Of a stretch of 64,000 nucleotides of DNA, positions 1 to 11,354 are shown in pieces. The DNA is from Eurosta solidaginis (taxonomy: Eukaryota > Arthropoda > Insecta > Diptera > Tephritidae). Below the pieces are notes generated by a model. It was given only the letters and a program-made list of their open reading frames with translations, made no database searches and was not told where the DNA came from. The first letter of the stretch is position 1; every line of letters begins with the position of its first letter. Location: the NCBI RefSeq assembly GCF_040869045.1, contig NC_090320.1, forward strand, positions 243,350,978 through 243,414,977, read 5' to 3'. The translations under genes and the position numbers were made by a program.

Positions 1-1512
1 ATATTGGAAACTGCATTATTAAAAGTGTTTCTCCTGGATTCTATTCCCATTGCGGCATAGAAAACCAAATATTGAGTTTAAAATGTGACAATGAATATAA
101 CGAAGTGGTTTTCGATATAAATGTCGATGGCGCCCTCCTTTTTAGTAGTTCAAGGGTCCAACTATGGCCAGTCCTAATAAGAATAGTTAATTTTGAAGGT
201 ATGTTGTACTACCTGTAGGTATGTATGTTGGAAAACCAAAACCAAACGATGTAGGGGAATATTTATGTTACTTTATTGAGGAATTTAATCACATTTCACG
301 AACGGGTATTACTGTAAATGATAGAAATGTACGTATTACATTACGAGCCATAGTTTGTGATGCCCCAGCTACTTCCTTCATATGTGGTACACCTGCTCAT
401 ACTTCCTCTCATGGTTGTTCGAAGTGCTCCCAGTTAGCGAAAAAAATTAATGGCGTTTTGACGTATAACACATGCGTTGGTCAATTAGTTTCAGATGAAG
501 ATTTTACTGAAAGGCGGTTAGAGTCTCATCACAAAAAAGTTTTTTGTCAAAGCCTTCCCCTTTAGAGAAAATAAACACAAAAATGGTTACCCAAGTTGCC
601 ATTGACCCTATGCATCTTAAATAACAAAGTTGACTTAATGTATAAAATCGAAAAGGACGATATTTCTAAAATTTCTCAGTATTTGGTTTCCCTTCGTAAA
701 TATATTCCGATTGAGTTTTCTCACCGTCCACGAGGTTTCGAAGACATTGCTCATTGGAAGGCCACGGAATACCGGCAATTTTTACTGTACACCGGGATTG
801 TGGTATTCAAGGATTATGTGCGTGATGAATTATACTATGAGTTCCTCTTACTACGCAGCTCATGTCGGCTTTTATCATGTCCAACGAATTATGAGCAAAA
901 TATAAGCCTTTGTCAAGACATTTTGCAGGCTTTTGTTGAAAATTTTGCTGTTGAATTTTTGGAAAATAGCGTGAGCTACAATGTGCATAGCCGAATGCAT
1001 CTTACCGAATGCGTAAAACAGTTCGGAGTTCTGCAAAATTTTTCGGCTTACCAGTTTGAAAACTATTTGCAGCGACTAAAAAGCCACGTTAAAAAGCCGA
1101 CTCACATTCTATAGCAAATTTTCAACAGAATTCAGCATGAAAAGCACATTATAACTACAAAAAAAGAAGAATGTTTACAAGACAAGAACCAAGTAAAAAG
1201 TTTTGTCACTTCGAATTATGCTATTAGTGTCGATTTTCCTGACAACTATTTCTTCATTAAACCTGATGTACCACTAAAAATCACAAGTTTTTGCAAAGTG
1301 ACAAATACAGTGACAGGAAATAGATTTTTAAATATGACCCCATTCTATACAGAGCCCATAGATTCACTAAAATATTTAGGTATATGCCTAGTCGACTTAA
1401 ACCCCTGTGACCTTGAAGAAAGTTTCCCCACATCGGAAATAAAATGTAAGTGTATCGCTTTTCCAAGTCAAAATACAAATCTTTTTGTACCAATTTTACA
1501 TGGGTGCTTTTA
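1..1512 (+). pseudogene. EnSpm/CACTA-like transposase, decayed and 5'-truncated by the window
   Basis: Three consecutive segments in shifted frames read as one animal EnSpm/CACTA-type DDE transposase. The first (about 6-199) has the catalytic-region motif NVDGALLFSSS followed by LWPVL. A 20-base insertion near 200-219 breaks the frame before MYVGKPKPNDVGEYL. The next segment carries DAPA and the C-x2-C pair HGCSKCSQ, then RLESHHKKVF. A stop at 563 and a frameshift precede an AIDPMHL motif. The region 596-1114 has PRGFEDIAHWKATEYRQFLL and NVHSRMHLTECVKQFG, which match the conserved C-terminal half of this transposase family. A last open piece ends at 1512. Known for the family: cut-and-paste transposition. 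The stops and shifts show it is no longer functional. No terminal inverted repeats were located. Family assignment rests on motif memory, not on a search. Confidence 0.75.
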
Positions 1513-1688
1513 AAAAAAATACCCAACAACCATATCTATTTTCTATCAGTTACACTAACGCCCGTTTGTGAAATGTGATTAAAACCCTCAATAAAGTCAC
1601 TAAAATATTCTTCGATATCATGTGGTTTTTGTTATCAACCATAAATACATGTTTACGCAATTAACCCTAAGATCCTAGTGACCCCAAC

Positions 1689-2277
1689 CAGGCATGCTTA
1701 ACCAACGAACTGATATCATTTCGTTACGATAATTAACGTTAATAAACGAAACAAAGTCATTTCGTTTCGTTTATTAACGTTAAGAACGTCAAATTAACGA
1801 AATGATTTTGTTTCGTTTTCTGCCATATCAAAACGAAATCAAATCGTTTATGTTGATTATTAATTTCAAACTATGCTGGCAAAGCTGGTTGATGGCGGAG
1901 TCATTAAAGGTGAAAGCATTAGCCGAGCTGATTGCAACTTTTCTCATGAATTTTGACAGTACGTACATTTCTCAGAGTATTTTTGACATTACCACCAACG
2001 AATTACACAAACAAATTACATGGAGTTCGTGTCTATGTCCGCTCGCTGTTACCACCTTACGGCTTCACCATGGCTATAGCATTGCCAGCACAATTCAAAC
2101 ATAAAGTATCACGTTTTTGTTAACGTTTTTAACGTTAACGAAAGCTTTTCATTTCGGTTAAAAACGAAATACAATTTATCTTGATAATTTCTTTATTGAT
2201 AATATTTCGAAGTGTTTCAACGGAAACGGTGGAAATTTTTTGATAAACGATTAGATTAACGTTAAGGTGCATCCCTG
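1689..2277. mobile_element. hAT-type MITE, copy 1, with 8-bp target duplication
   Basis: A 589-bp non-coding element bounded by the direct repeat ACCCCAAC at 1681-1688 and 2278-2285. The ends are imperfect inverted repeats: CAGGCATGCTTAAC on the left and CAGGGATGCACCTTAACG read inward from the right. The 8-bp duplication and CAG-type ends are the hAT signature. The interior is rich in AACGTTAA and ATTTCGTTTCG motifs. ORFs inside it are not coding. A second copy lies at 40770-41508. Confidence 0.9.
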
Positions 2278-2368
2278 ACCCCAACAAAGCATTGCAGCAC
2301 TTCTTACACATAAGTCTAATATATATGTACATACATACAAATTTTATTATTTTAATAGGAAGTTCCCA

Positions 2369-2715
2369 ATGAAGGAGAATATAGTGCAAGTCAACCGTCA
2401 GGAGGAGTACCATCTCGAAGAAAATGCAAGGCACGTGAACTGTGTGGAAGATTCCCTTTCTCAACAAGGTATATATATACATATTAATAATTCGAACACT
2501 CTTATAAAACGTAGATACATACTTTCATAAACATTTGTATATACTTATAATTTTATTAACTATTTACATATGTAGGTGAAACGAATTGCACATGTTGTAA
2601 GGAGATTGAAAAAAGTTTAAGAAAAGAAATTCAGGAGTTGAAAGATTCAGTCTCCAATATAACGGCCTACATAAAAGGAGAGCTTAAGAGTAATAGCGTT
2701 TTCTATTCTCGCTAA
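2369..2715 (+). CDS. Two-exon fragment of an unidentified cysteine/coiled-coil protein, possibly linked to the DUF4806-like exon downstream
   Basis: An ATG at 2369 opens a frame to 2468, followed by a GT donor at 2469 and an acceptor (TGTAG) at 2571-2575. Exon 2 runs from 2576 to a stop at 2713-2715. The joined frame is 79 residues and reads through the junction as SLSQQ then GETNCTCCKEIEKSL, with an acidic/basic heptad-like stretch RKEIQELKDSVSNI that looks like a short coiled coil. An acceptor-like TTTAATAG just before 2359 suggests an upstream exon. The same strand and spacing as the EnSpm transposase upstream and the DUF4806-like exon at 3634 suggest one transposon-associated second gene. 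That link is inference. I do not recognise the N-terminal part. Confidence 0.4.
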
Positions 2716-2937
2716 AGTATTACGCTTTTTGTACGCTGCGAAAGGGTTGTTGTTCTATGCTATAAAACAGACAGCGCCTTTACGGGATATTTCGTTCTTT
2801 TGTGAAAATTGTTGCCTGCTCGCAACGCAAAAGCGTTACACTTTTACCCTGTATAAAATGGCGGTGTGGCAGTGCAACTCTGTGAAACTCTCAATTCGCT
2901 CTTAAGTTCCACATATACTCTATTAATATGAGTTCCC

Positions 2938-3201
2938 AGATTGCGCATTCATGAGTTCAAAATTGCTTCGTTCTGCGCATATACGTCACAGTTGACTGTT
3001 TGAGCGAATGAAAGAAAAGAGAAAAAAACAAGAGCTAAAGGAAAATGACGTAAGAATGCCCATAAAAAAGAGCTGATCTAATGTTTACTGTTTGAGCGAT
3101 GAAATAAAAGAGAAAAAAAAACAAGAGCTAAAGGAAAATGACGTAAGAATTGCCCATAAAAAAGACCTGATCTAATGTTTACATGCGCAATGCGCAATCT
3201 T
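2938..3201. repeat. Short inverted-repeat element containing a two-unit tandem duplication
   Basis: AGATTGCGCATTCATG at 2938 is mirrored by CATGCGCAATGCGCAATCT ending near 3201. Inside, a unit of about 92 bases (2996-3087) is repeated with small indels at 3088-3181. Both units contain GAGCTAAAGGAAAATGACG. No target duplication was found. It is probably a MITE with an internal duplication. Confidence 0.55.
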
Positions 3202-3390
3202 CTTGTGTGATTTGTGATATGAGAAGATATGGTGAGTTGAAATGTTCTTTGTATGCACTATAAATGTTTACAATTTTCTGGGGTAGGAGTAACTCTATTA
3301 AGGTTTTACCATTTACTTAGGCAACAATTTATTTCAGAAAATAACGCTATAAGTAACTGTCCCTTTTTCTATTACTCACACTAACGCTCC

Positions 3391-3588
3391 GAATCTGTAT
3401 TCTTGATAAATAATGAAGAAAAAAATATTTCTGTCGAGTGTTTTTGAATTTTGCTTAATAAAATGTTTTGTTTTATGAAAATAAATTTTGAATAATTTTC
3501 TTTTTGACTCAGAAATCGAAACAGTTGATACAAATATTTTTTGCTTTATTATTTATCAAGATTGATAATTTATCAAGAACACAGAATC
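3391..3588. mobile_element. AT-rich MITE, family A, copy 1
   Basis: The left end reads AATCTGTATTCTTGATAAAT. The right end, read inward on the other strand, is ATTCTGTGTTCTTGATAAAT, so the terminal inverted repeats match closely. The interior is AT-rich with ATATTT and TTTTGAAT motifs and has no coding capacity. A more diverged relative lies at 4797-5034. Confidence 0.65.
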
Positions 3589-3633
3589 ATTACGTACGTT
3601 AATCCGACTTAACCACTACACTGATTTTGTCAG

Positions 3634-3830
3634 ATTCAATAGATCATCAAAGCAGCGTGGTAATGGGGACATTAGCCGAACACACTGTGTTAATGGAAAA
3701 ACTTTTGTTCCAAGAGCGTGAAGTTTCAGCACTGGGTGAAGTATTTACCATAAAGGACGATTGCCAGCTAAATGAGCTTAACGAAAATATCAACAGCGAA
3801 AATAAACATATTTATGAACGAATACTTTAA
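3634..3830 (+). pseudogene. Exon resembling the start of a DUF4806 domain, truncated by a solo LTR
   Basis: An acceptor-like TTTTGTCAG precedes an open frame that starts without a plausible ATG, as expected for an internal exon. The peptide includes MEKLLFQEREVSALGEVF and then TIKDDCQLNELNENI. The pattern of a short leader, then (F/P)-x-K-x-x-x-x-L-x-x-L-N-x-x-L, is how DUF4806 proteins of insects begin. The frame ends in TAA exactly where the solo Gypsy LTR begins (3831), so the stop is at the insertion junction and the rest of the domain is lost. The cysteine/coiled-coil exons at 2369-2715 are the likely upstream part. The domain match is from memory and moderate. Confidence 0.4.
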
Positions 3831-4361
3831 TGTAACGAATTTACTGCAAATCCTCTTATTTTCAACCTTCTGCTAAGTTCGAATCACTAAACTGTTGAAT
3901 AAATAACTCCAATATTTAATAATGCAAAATGGCCTTTATTCAAGTACTTCACAGTAAATAACTCTACTATTGCCCCACAGATAGCGTGCTTAATCGAAGC
4001 TAAATTATTGCACCTCTACGGTTGTTGCCTTTTATACTCTCTGATTTCCTCGTTCGCATCTTCTAGGCGCTTCCGTTTCCAGAATCTACTAGTTGGCCAT
4101 CAGCTATCAAATTTTTCAGCTGCAAATACAATTCCACGATTTTATAGCTTCTCTCATTGCATACTTTCGGGAGTATCTCAGATATATGCATGTGGTTGTG
4201 CGTTGCTTCTCAGCTGCGTGTACGTACATATGTGTAGACATAATGATTGATTCGTTTATGTAGACACAAGTGACTGTCTGCTTTATTGTTGTTGTGACTT
4301 CATTTACTTAGCATCAGACTACGGATGTGAGTATCACTTAGTGTCACTCATATTCGTCACA
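3831..4361 (-). mobile_element. Solo LTR of the Gypsy family at 34.6-38.4 kb
   Basis: It starts TGTAACGAATTTACTGCAA and ends ATTCGTCACA on the plus strand. It aligns along its length with the Gypsy LTR at 37833-38383, including the stretch AAACTGTTGAATAAATAACT and the ATATGTGTAGACATAATGAT block near its end. The same orientation as that element implies minus-strand transcription. Flanking 4-base duplications are unclear (TTAA versus TTCA). A solo LTR normally results from recombination between the two LTRs. Confidence 0.85.
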
Positions 4362-5829
4362 TTCACATGTGCATACATACATAAGCTGTGGCGGACATAA
4401 ATGTGCATACAGTAGTTTTTCCCATTCTCACAAAAATGTATAGTCTTGTATTAGACCTTGAACAAGTTTTTATATAGGCTTTGTAAAAATTATATTATTT
4501 GAACCAAAATTTAATGTGAAAGTCGCAAAAAAATATTGTAAGCTAAATGAAAACAGTATTTTTTTTTTTGATTCACCCTATGTAAATATTTTAATTCCAA
4601 CAAAAGTAGAGGTTGTGTAATATATGTAAGCGTGCTAGTAATTATAATGTATTTTTTTTGCTTATACATACATAGCTTATACATTAGGGTGATTAAAAAA
4701 AATGTCGTCTAGGTCTTACCCCTTCAGTTTTTTTAAGTGAATTTTCTTATAATTTTTGAAACTTATTTGATAGAATTATTTGTTGCTGAATAATACTTAC
4801 CCCCAGATTCTGTGTTCGTTGGCAAATTATCAAGCCTGATAACTAATCAAGAAAAAAATATTTGTATCAAGTGTTTTGAATCCTGTGTCAGAAATAAAAT
4901 TATTTCCTTTGGTTTTGACGCAAAAATAAAATTATTTTTATTAAGTTTGACAAAAAGTTAAAAAACTTGATACCAATATATTTTTCTTGACTATTTATCA
5001 AGCTTAATAATTTGTCAATAAACACGAGGGTAATGTAATGTTCGGGAAAATGAAAATAAAGTAATTTAGGTTGCAGTGCCCATTTTGCGGCACCTGATAG
5101 AATTTACTGCCATTGAAGCGCCAGCAGATTGAATTCTGTTCTTTATTCAAAAGTTGTTTTCTTTTATACAAAATTTCTATGAGCTAAAATACTTACTTAC
5201 AGTAATACTTACAAACTAAGTATAGCACACATATACATTCAATTCAGTTCCCGGGGAACTGCATTCTAAGCATAATTAAAATGGCATGTGGAATGTGCAA
5301 CGCAAGCATAAATGAATCATGTTAATAATTTGTCTACAGGTAAAGGCTTGTCGCGAGCAAGCTCTAAACAGTGGCATACCAAGGCTCAGGTTACCATATG
5401 ATGCACGGTGTACAAAAGATATGTTTGTACAAATGAATGAATGTGTCAATAGAATCATGCCATGCCGTACCAAAGCGAGCCAAAATATACGTATGTACAA
5501 TTGTATGAATATGTATGTAAGAGTCAATAAATTTTAAGACATTGTGAATGCTACAGCAAGTATTATTCAGCAACAAAGAATTCTATCAAACAAGCTAAAA
5601 GAAAAAAAAACATAATATTTTATTTTAATCACGCTAATGTACTTTAGTCTTTCTTTTAAAATGTCCTAAGTCCACCAATTGCTTGTTTGAAACGAAAAAT
5701 GGCAACATTATGCGAATATAAAAATTTCAAGTTGAATTATATGACTCAAAAATGCATATACGGAAACCCAACATTGAGTAACATTGCCTAAAAACCAAAA
5801 CTACTAATTTTAATTTGTATTCTTACATT
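4362..5829. other. AT-rich non-coding DNA apart from the MITE at 4797-5034
   Basis: Short ORFs on both strands between 5276 and 5576 overlap each other and have no recognisable motif. TACATA-type simple sequence is present. I see no supportable gene. Confidence 0.5.
4797..5034. mobile_element. AT-rich MITE, family A, copy 2
   Basis: The left end TTACCCCCAGATTCTGTG continues into GCAAATTATCAAGC. The right end on the other strand is TTACCCTCGTG, then GACAAATTATTAAGC. It shares its internal AAGAAAAAAATATTTGTATC stretch with the copy at 3391. Non-coding. Confidence 0.65.
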
Positions 5830-5965
5830 GGGTCATATTAATAAAAAAGAAAGGAATTGCTTTTTGAACACTTTTCTCAAATTTTTAAAGTTTTTCATAC
5901 AAATTAATGTCATATTTGTGAAAATTTGAGAAAAAGCAATATCTTTTTTTTTATTAATATGACCC
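5830..5965. mobile_element. Small hairpin MITE
   Basis: GGGTCATATTAATAAAAAA at 5830 is mirrored by TTTTTTATTAATATGACCC ending at 5965. The inverted similarity continues through AATTGCTTTTT and TCTCAAATTTT, so the 136-bp element is almost a complete hairpin. Non-coding. Confidence 0.75.
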
Positions 5966-6158
5966 ATTATTTTCTGTCTCTACTGTAAAATTTAAAAAAG
6001 TGGACTTGGCACCTTTGCGACCTAAGCCGACGATATATGAATACATAAGTTACACTAATATTTTATTTTTTTTTTTTAATTTCGTTAGACGAAATACTAA
6101 CATTGTATTTCTAATTATTGTCAATTAAAATGTAGCAAATTTCATACAGAAACTATAT

Positions 6159-6486
6159 AAAAATGTCCTTAAAAATTTGAACAAAGTTCTGGGGAATTTT
6201 CCAAAATTTGCAAAACGGCAATTAAAAGTTTTCAACTTTTTGGCAGAATTTCTATCAAATTTCTTAGGACACAGTTTTGTGTGCCAGTCAATTTCAGTAT
6301 GATAATGCCAAAGTTAGAGCTAGTTAAACATTTTTCCTGAATTTTACAAAAATCCTGAATCCTAGAAAGCTGTGTACTCAGAAATATGCTAGAATTTCTG
6401 CCAAAAGGTTGAAAATGATGATGGCCGTTTTGGCGAATTTTAAAAAATTTTCCTGAACTTTGTTCAAATTTTTAAGGACATTTTTT
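6159..6486. mobile_element. MITE with long terminal inverted repeats
   Basis: AAAAATGTCCTTAAAAATTT then GAACAAAGTTC at the left is mirrored at the right, with the inverted match extending through the GGAAAATTTT block and the AAAACGGC region. It is about 328 bp and non-coding. The flanks begin ATA and TAT, so a short AT-rich target duplication is possible but not proven. Confidence 0.75.
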
Positions 6487-6539
6487 ATGGTTAATGTTTT
6501 AGAAATCGTTTATTTTAATTGGGAATTATTAGAGATATT

Positions 6540-7262
6540 ATTTTAAAAGAGAGTGGGCCTTAGTTCTATAGGTGGGCGCCCTTTCGAGATATCGCCATAA
6601 AGGTGGACCAGGGGTGACTCTAGAATTTGTTAGTAAGATATGGGTATCGAATGAAAGGTGGTAATGAGTATTTTAAAAGGGAGTGGGATATAGTTATAGG
6701 TGGACTCCCTTTCGAGATATCGCCATAAAGGTGGACCAGGGGTGACTCTAGAATTTGTTAGTAAGATATGGGTATCGAATGAAAGGTGGTAATGAGTATT
6801 TTAAAAGGGAGTGGGATATAGTTATAGGTGGACTCCCTTTCGAGATATCGCCATAAAGGTGGACCAGGGGTGACTCTAGAATTTGTTAGTAAGATATGGG
6901 TATCGAATGAAAGGTGGTAATGAGTATTTTAAAAGAGAGTGGCCTTAGTTCTATAGGTGGGCGCCCTTTCGAAATATCGCCATAAAGGTGGACCAGGGGT
7001 GACTCCAGAATTTGTTAGTACGATATGGGTATCAAATGAAAAGCGTTAATGAGTATTTTAAAGGGAGTGGGCCTTATTTCTATAGGTGGACGCCTTTTCG
7101 ATATATCGCCATAAAGGTGGACCACGGGTGACTCTAGAATTTGCTTGTAATATATGGGTATCAAATGAAAGCTGTTAATGAGTATTTCACAAGGGAGTGG
7201 TGGTAGTTGTATATGTGAAGGCGTTTTCGAGATATTGACCAAAATGTGGACCAGGGTGACCC
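6540..7262. repeat. Tandem array of ~125-130-bp monomers
   Basis: About six head-to-tail monomers. Each contains GATATCGCCATAAAGGTGGA, a GACTCTAGAATTTGTT block and ATGGGTATCGAATGAAAG or its ATCAAATGAAA variant. Units at 6595-6970 are almost identical. Those after 7020 diverge. Open frames in the array are by-products of the repeat. The same monomer type recurs on the other strand at about 18940-19200. Confidence 0.85.
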
Positions 7263-8573
7263 AGAACATCATCTGTCGGGTACCGCTAGTTTATTTATAT
7301 ATGTAATACCACGAACAGTATTCCTGCCAAGATTCCAAGGGCTTTTGATTTCGCCCTGCAGAACTTTTTCATTTTCTTCTACTTAATATAGTAGGTGTCG
7401 CACCCATTTTGCAAAGTTTTTTTCTAAAGTTATATTTTGCGTCAATAAACCAATCCAATTACCATGCTTCATCCCTTTTTTCGTATTTGGTATAGAATTA
7501 TGGCATTTTTTCAATTTTTCGTAACTTTCGTTATAGAAAATGTGGGCGTGGTCATAGTCGGATTTCGGCCATTTTTACACCAATACAAAGTGAGTTCAGA
7601 TAAGTATGTAAACTGAGTTTAGTAAAGATATATGTATCTATTTTTGCCCAAGTTATCGTGTTAACGCCCGAGCGGAAGGACAGACTATCGACTGTGTATA
7701 AAAACTGGGCGTGGCTTCAACCGATTTCGCCCTTTTTCACAGAAAACAGTTATCGTGAATCTAAGGCCTTACCAAATGTCACAAGGATTGGTAAATTTTT
7801 GTTCGACTTATGGCATTAAAAGCATCCTAAACAAAGTAAATGAAAAAGGGCGGACCCTCGCCCGTTTTGAAATTTTCTTTTATTTTTGTATTTTACTGCA
7901 CCATATCATTACTGGGGTAGAATTTTGACATAATTTACTTATATACTGTAAAGATATTTAAAAAAATTTATTTTTTAAGTGGGCGTGGTCGTTCTCCGAT
8001 TTTACTAATTTTTATTAAGCTTACATATAGTAATAGGTGTAACGTTCCTGCCAAATTTCATTATGATATCTTCAACGGCTGCCAAATTACAGCTTGCAAA
8101 ACTTTTAAATTACCTTATTTTTAAAGTTGGCGGTGCCACGCCCATTGTCCCATATTTTATTAATTTTGTATTCTGCGTCATAATTTCAACTCATCTACCA
8201 AGTTTCATCGCTTTACCCGTGTTTGGTAATGAATTATCGCACTTTTTTGGTTTTTCGAAATTTTCGATATCGAAAAAGTGGGCGTGGTTATAGTCCGATA
8301 TCGTTCATTTTAAAGAGCGATCTGAGATGAGTGCCCAGGAACCTACATACCAAATTTCTTCAAGATACCTCAAAATTTACTCAAGTTATCGTGTTAACGG
8401 ACAGACGGACGGACGGACATGGCTCAATCAAAATTTTTTTCGATACTGATGATTTTGATATATGGAAGTCTATATCTATCTCGATTCCTTTATACCTGTA
8501 CAACCAACCGTTATCCAATCAAAGTTAATATACTCTGTGAGCTCTGCTCAACTGAGTATAAAAATGTTAGTGA
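7263..8573 (+). repeat. Long dispersed non-coding repeat, copy 1
   Basis: It is contiguous with the tandem array. Landmarks are GGGTACCGCTAG, several GGGCGTGG motifs, AAGTTATCGTGTTAACG (twice), ACAGACGGACGGACGGACAT, and a terminal block with ACTCTGTGAGCTCTGCTCAA then CTGAGTATAAAAATG. Relatives occur at 17819-19407 (opposite strand), more decayed inside the inverted-repeat arms, and at 54233-55356. No coding capacity. I cannot assign the family name with confidence. Confidence 0.75.
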
Positions 8574-9172
8574 ACGCAATAAGCTGTGAGCGACTCCATA
8601 TACAAAAATATGTGTATATATATGTATAACCTATGTATTACCAAAAAAAAATCCTATGTTTAAAATGAAATAACATTTGTAACTGCTTTCATCTACATAC
8701 ATAGCTTAATTTTTGGAATTAAAAAATTGCAATTTCCTTTCCTTTGAAAATATACATAAAACAATTCACTTCAACCATCCAACCATACGCACAAGCGCAC
8801 ATACATATTTACATATGTATGCTCATGTTTTGTATGTAAATCACAAAATCCTGAAAACTAGCTTCCTCTTGATTTTTCATTCATAAATTCTTCTTCTTAA
8901 GTTGTCCAAATTTATGATAGAATTTTGCAATTCGGCAACATGGCATTTGATAAAATCGTCAAAAGACAAATTTTTGCGATTTTATAAATTCCAACTTCGA
9001 TGCATATTGGGGGTATTTATTATGACGAGCATAACTACTTTCATAACCCCGCACTTTTCCTTTGAAATAATACCAAACTATTTATAAGCCTGTATGAAAG
9101 TACTAATATGGTAGTAAAAAATGCAAATAAACATGCACAGATATTGCCTAGTAAATGTCCACTAACATATTA
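8574..9172. other. AT-rich non-coding DNA
   Basis: TACATA/TATGTA simple-sequence tracts and a single unremarkable 61-codon ORF at 8902-9087. No motif or repeat that I can name. Confidence 0.4.
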
Positions 9173-9578
9173 GCCGTGTTTTTTAACACGCGTATATCCG
9201 TTTACGCTTAAACTTTATATTGACTGCTAAGAGACAAACTATAAATACACCTCTGAAATTGCTGCGCATAAATTTTGTCCTACTAAATTTCAATACGCAT
9301 TATACTCAGATGTAACTGAAATATGTGTCTTTGTTTCACCCTGTACACTAATTCTATGTATTATATGTGTGTCCACAATTCATCGCAACTGATTCAGCTA
9401 TATGTTATACCCTATGGCCATCAGAGCGTTGCGTCTCCGCTTTTCGGTACACCCTGTTGCTGTAGCTAGTTGTTTTACCACAGCCGCTAGATGGGTCTCC
9501 TAAGCATTATCTAAGCGAAGATAGGCGTTTTTTAACACGCGCAAACGAAACGTATACGCGCGTGTTAAAAAACACGGC
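9173..9578. mobile_element. MITE with 5-bp target duplication
   Basis: GCCGTGTTTTTTAACACGCG at 9173 is mirrored by CGCGTGTTAAAAAACACGGC ending at 9578. TATTA flanks both sides (9168-9172 and 9579-9583). A second inner copy of the palindromic motif GTTTTTTAACACGCG sits near 9528. 406 bp, non-coding. Confidence 0.8.
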
Positions 9579-9583
9579 TATTA

Positions 9584-11354
9584 GCAATATAATCTAAAAA
9601 TTTCCATCCATTGTTCATATAAATTATTGCAAATAATTTTCTCATATCCTGAATTGCCGAGTTGTCACAGCTTATGGACATTTTTATTTGCTATTTGAAA
9701 CCCCCTATCATATTCTGCCGAAAAATTGTTCGCGCAGTCACGCAGCCAAGTTTGCAGCAACTGTGTTGCAGTTGCTACATAAGAGTGGTGTTTTACCCGT
9801 TTCTGGCCCGAATTCGCACTGTGACGTCATACTGTATATGCTGACTTGTTTATCACATGTCAGTACAAAGTAAGAATTTTACATTATTTTCATAGATAAA
9901 AATTAATATATGGGAGCGGCGAAATAAATTAAAGTAATTTTGCGAAGAAATATAACATTATTCCGCAAAAGAGCAATAAATTCGTTTATTTTAATTTTAT
10001 AATAAATTCCCCTTTTAGCTGTGAGTTATTAAAGGTATAAACGGCAACACTTTTAACCACCGACGACACATAATTTGGCCCGTGCCTATTGTATTTCGTC
10101 GGCTAATTGCTACGAGCATTGATATTTACATATCCATGGCCGTATACGCGGATTGCCATAATTGATTTGGTCGCTTCATAACGCGGAAAGCGACAAGTTG
10201 TTTTATTAATAACTTAGGACACTGCCACAGCATCAAAGCGACCAAGCTTTTTATACATGTCTGCCTTTAATTGGAGTATTATTGAATATGTATATATGTA
10301 TGTACATTTGTACTTTTTTGCTTTGGTTTGTATTTTCATACATATATATTCAATGATACAATGCTCTACATCTGATCAACAGGCAAATGTCTTTTGTGTA
10401 TTGTTGGTTTTATTTACATATTTAAGGGTTGTTTTGAGGCAGGTCAAATGTATTTAAGTTTGACTTGGCTTATCAAACATGCCTTTGAGAATATTCAAGT
10501 ACATAGGTACTTACATCATTGTACTGAATAACACATATAAAATGATTTAGCAAATTTCTTTATAGGTACCTCCCCTCCCACCCATAGTCCAAATAATAAC
10601 TAAATATTTTTTTAATCATTCAATTGTTATCAAATATTTTATTTATTTCAATTTTTCAATTTATTAATAATTCATACTTCATGGTTAATATGCATACATT
10701 TTATGCAAATTAACGATTTATAAATATGCAATGGATTTCGTGTGCACAGAAATTCCAAGTGTGCAAATGCCGTCGGCAAAACACTATTTGCATGCATATT
10801 TCAATTTGCATACATTTTCCTAACATTTTAATTTATTAACAAAAAGGGATGGGATAATTCATAAATGTATGATTAATTTACATACATTTCATGAAAGGGC
10901 ATATTTTGGGTATATGAATAGGTTTTTGTTTGTAAAGAAATAAGCAAAATTTCTGCAATTTGCATCAACATAAAACAAGCAAATATATTGCTATTATTAT
11001 GTTAATTAAGTTCAAATTCATATTAAATCATAAAACAAGCAAATATATTGCTACAAGTAATAAAATTTAAATTTAATTAATCCTACTAAATACCTATATT
11101 CCCACAAAGAAATCATATTAAGAGAAAATCCAGAGAATTTATACACCAGCTGAAACTGTTGACAGAGAATTTTCTGCTATTAACTGGTTAACATTGAAAT
11201 TGGATTGTGTGTGGTGAAGTGCAAGACGTGTTCACATGCAAAAAAGTTGGAATCTAGCAAAAACGCCTTCTCATTGTGTTTAAATTCTCTGATAAAACAA
11301 AGCTAAGATGTTTGAATTTGTAAAAGGGAATTTATGTTTTGTAGGTAACGTTTT
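9584..11354. other. AT-rich non-coding DNA with a short duplicated segment
   Basis: No supportable gene. The sequence ATAAAACAAGCAAATATATT occurs at about 10971 and again at about 11030, marking a short local duplication. The area around 10680-10880 is rich in ATGCATA-type motifs. Short ORFs at 9662-9873 and 10257-10457 have no recognisable features. Confidence 0.4.

Noticed and set aside
5276..5576. Overlapping ORFs that could be a small gene
   Set aside because: Three overlapping frames on both strands, no signal peptide, domain or splice pattern that could be defended.
7015..7272. 85-codon minus-strand repetitive ORF
   Set aside because: It lies wholly in the ~130-bp tandem array and only mirrors the monomer.
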